Shown one piece after another: positions 63,108 to 64,000 of a DNA stretch of 64,000 bases. Position numbers and translations under genes: made by a program. The stretch is from an uncultured Flavobacteriaceae bacterium. Lineage in GTDB: Bacteria > Bacteroidota > Bacteroidia > Flavobacteriales > Flavobacteriaceae. The DNA is taken from the NCBI GenBank assembly GCA_937944485.1, contig CALDYU010000016.1:1-64000 (forward strand). Reading direction: 5' to 3'. The notes below the pieces were generated by a model, which was given only the letters and a program-made list of their open reading frames with translations, had not been told where the DNA came from and did no database searches. The first letter of the stretch is position 1. Each line of letters begins with the position of its first letter.

Positions 63108-64000
63108 CTATTTGATCAAAATACTTTTGTAGCGTTCTAAGTTTTTTAATGCAATTCCAGTACCACGAACTACAGCTCTTAATGGATCTTCAGCGATGTA
63201 GACTGGTAAATCTGTTTTTTGAGACAATCTTCGATCCAGTCCCCGTAACATTGACCCGCCACCAGCTAGATAAATACCTGTATTATAAATATCGGCAGCC
63301 AATTCAGGCGGAGTTTGAGACAACGTTTCCATAACCGCATCTTCTACACGAAGTATTGACTTATCTAGAGCCTTTGCAATTTCTCGATAAGAAATTTGCA
63401 CTTGTTTTGGCTTCCCTGTAAGTAAATCACGACCTTGAACCGACCTTTCATCTGGTGGAGTTTGTAAATCTTCCGTTGCCGAACCTATTTCAATTTTTAT
63501 ATTTTCTGCAGTGCTTTCACCCACGTATAAATTATGCTGTGTTCGCATGTAATAGATAATATCATTAGTAAAAACATCACCTGCAATCTTTACCGATTTA
63601 TCACAAACAATACCTCCCAGAGCAATCACAGCAATCTCAGTGGTACCACCGCCTATATCGACAATCATATTTCCTTTGGGCTGCATGATATCTAAACCGA
63701 TACCTATAGCGGCGGCCATAGGTTCATGAATTAAGTATACCTCCTTTCCGTTTACACGTTCAGCAGATTCTTTTACCGCTCTCATTTCTACCTCAGTAAT
63801 TCCAGAAGGAATACAAATAACCATTCTTAATGCTGGAGGAAACCATTTTTTCTTTAATGCTGGAATGTTCTTTATGAACATATTAATCATCTTTTCAGAA
63901 GCATCAAAATCGGCAATTACTCCATCTTTAAGGGGTCGAATGGTTTTTATATTCTCATGTGTTTTGCCCTGCATCATATTAGCTTCTCTACCTACAGCAA
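63108..64000 (-). CDS. mreB: Rod-shape actin homologue MreB (N-terminus beyond window)
   Basis: The frame stays open past an internal Met-Met at 63977 into the window edge, with AVGREANMMQGKTHENIKTIRPLKDGVIADF, the normal MreB sequence around residue 55. About 50 N-terminal residues are therefore missing from the window; the true start lies beyond 64000. Actin-fold motifs include VDIGGGTTEIAVIALGG and IYLAGGGSMLRGLD. It organises wall elongation as a cytoplasmic filament and leads the mre operon. Confidence 0.95.
   Translation of the reverse strand, partial: AVGREANMMQGKTHENIKTIRPLKDGVIADFDASEKMINMFIKNIPALKKKWFPPALRMVICIPSGITEVEMRAVKESAERVNGKEVYLIHEPMAAAIGIGLDIMQPKGNMIVDIGGGTTEIAVIALGGIVCDKSVKIAGDVFTNDIIYYMRTQHNLYVGESTAENIKIEIGSATEDLQTPPDERSVQGRDLLTGKPKQVQISYREIAKALDKSILRVEDAVMETLSQTPPELAADIYNTGIYLAGGGSMLRGLDRRLSQKTDLPVYIAEDPLRAVVRGTGIALKNLERYKSILIK

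Overview
The window reads as a chromosomal segment of a marine member of the Flavobacteriaceae (Bacteroidota). The evidence is low-GC DNA, almost no Shine-Dalgarno sequences, Bacteroidota-type promoters (TTTG, about 19-20 bases, TAnnTTTG), an arginine pathway with the acylornithine-type carbamoyltransferase, TonB-free outer-membrane lipoproteins and Omp85-like proteins, class II HMG-CoA reductase, and family-specific short proteins. A genus such as Maribacter, Zobellia or Arenibacter is possible but is only inferred.

Layout. 1-2779: the N-terminal 926 residues of a secreted leucine-rich-repeat and Ig-like surface protein. 2987-4091: one HEPN-domain gene flanked by 36-bp copies of the argH 3' end. 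4046-13582: a complete arginine operon read on the minus strand, in the order GNAT acetyltransferase, argG, argC, proC, argD, argF', argB, argE-like, argH. It is preceded by a promoter and by a 27-residue leader peptide that ends in four consecutive arginine codons, so the operon looks attenuation-controlled. 13587-18945: membrane and GT2 glycosyltransferases for a surface glycan or glycolipid, a paraoxonase-like lactonase, a 47-residue membrane protein and a MORN-repeat protein. 19024-28313: a polyferredoxin with an FAD oxidoreductase, a DUF547 protein, an outer-membrane barrel, a GH113-type mannanase, a lipoprotein, a short Omp85 protein and a cell-wall amidase. 28397-33024: an arsenosugar-type cluster (two glycosyltransferases, ArsM-type methyltransferase, nucleoside phosphorylase, DUF547, rhodanese) with no radical-SAM ArsS in the window.

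33201-34126: a small membrane protein, then a GIY-YIG nuclease gene lying between an intact tRNA-Phe and a duplicated tRNA-Phe 3' end. 34229-42063: coaX, outer-membrane protein, TPR protein, lptC, small membrane protein, CNNM protein and PpiD-like foldase, an envelope operon. 42104-48217: mevalonate kinase and HMG-CoA reductase, then dipeptidyl peptidase IV with a peptide transporter. 48226-55208: ComEC, NlpC/P60 lipoprotein, DUF885 peptidase, LpxB, small membrane protein and SurE. 55402-58453: C-terminal processing protease and DNA/RNA nuclease. 58464-64000: the rod-shape operon mreB (cut by the window end), mreC, mreD, mrdA (PBP2) and rodA.

The most interesting points are (1) the arginine leader peptide with a competing RNA pairing upstream of the arg operon, and (2) two independent cases of one inserted gene (HEPN after argH, GIY-YIG after tRNA-Phe) with the host gene's 3' end duplicated on the far side. 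All functional statements come from reading motifs; no searches were run.
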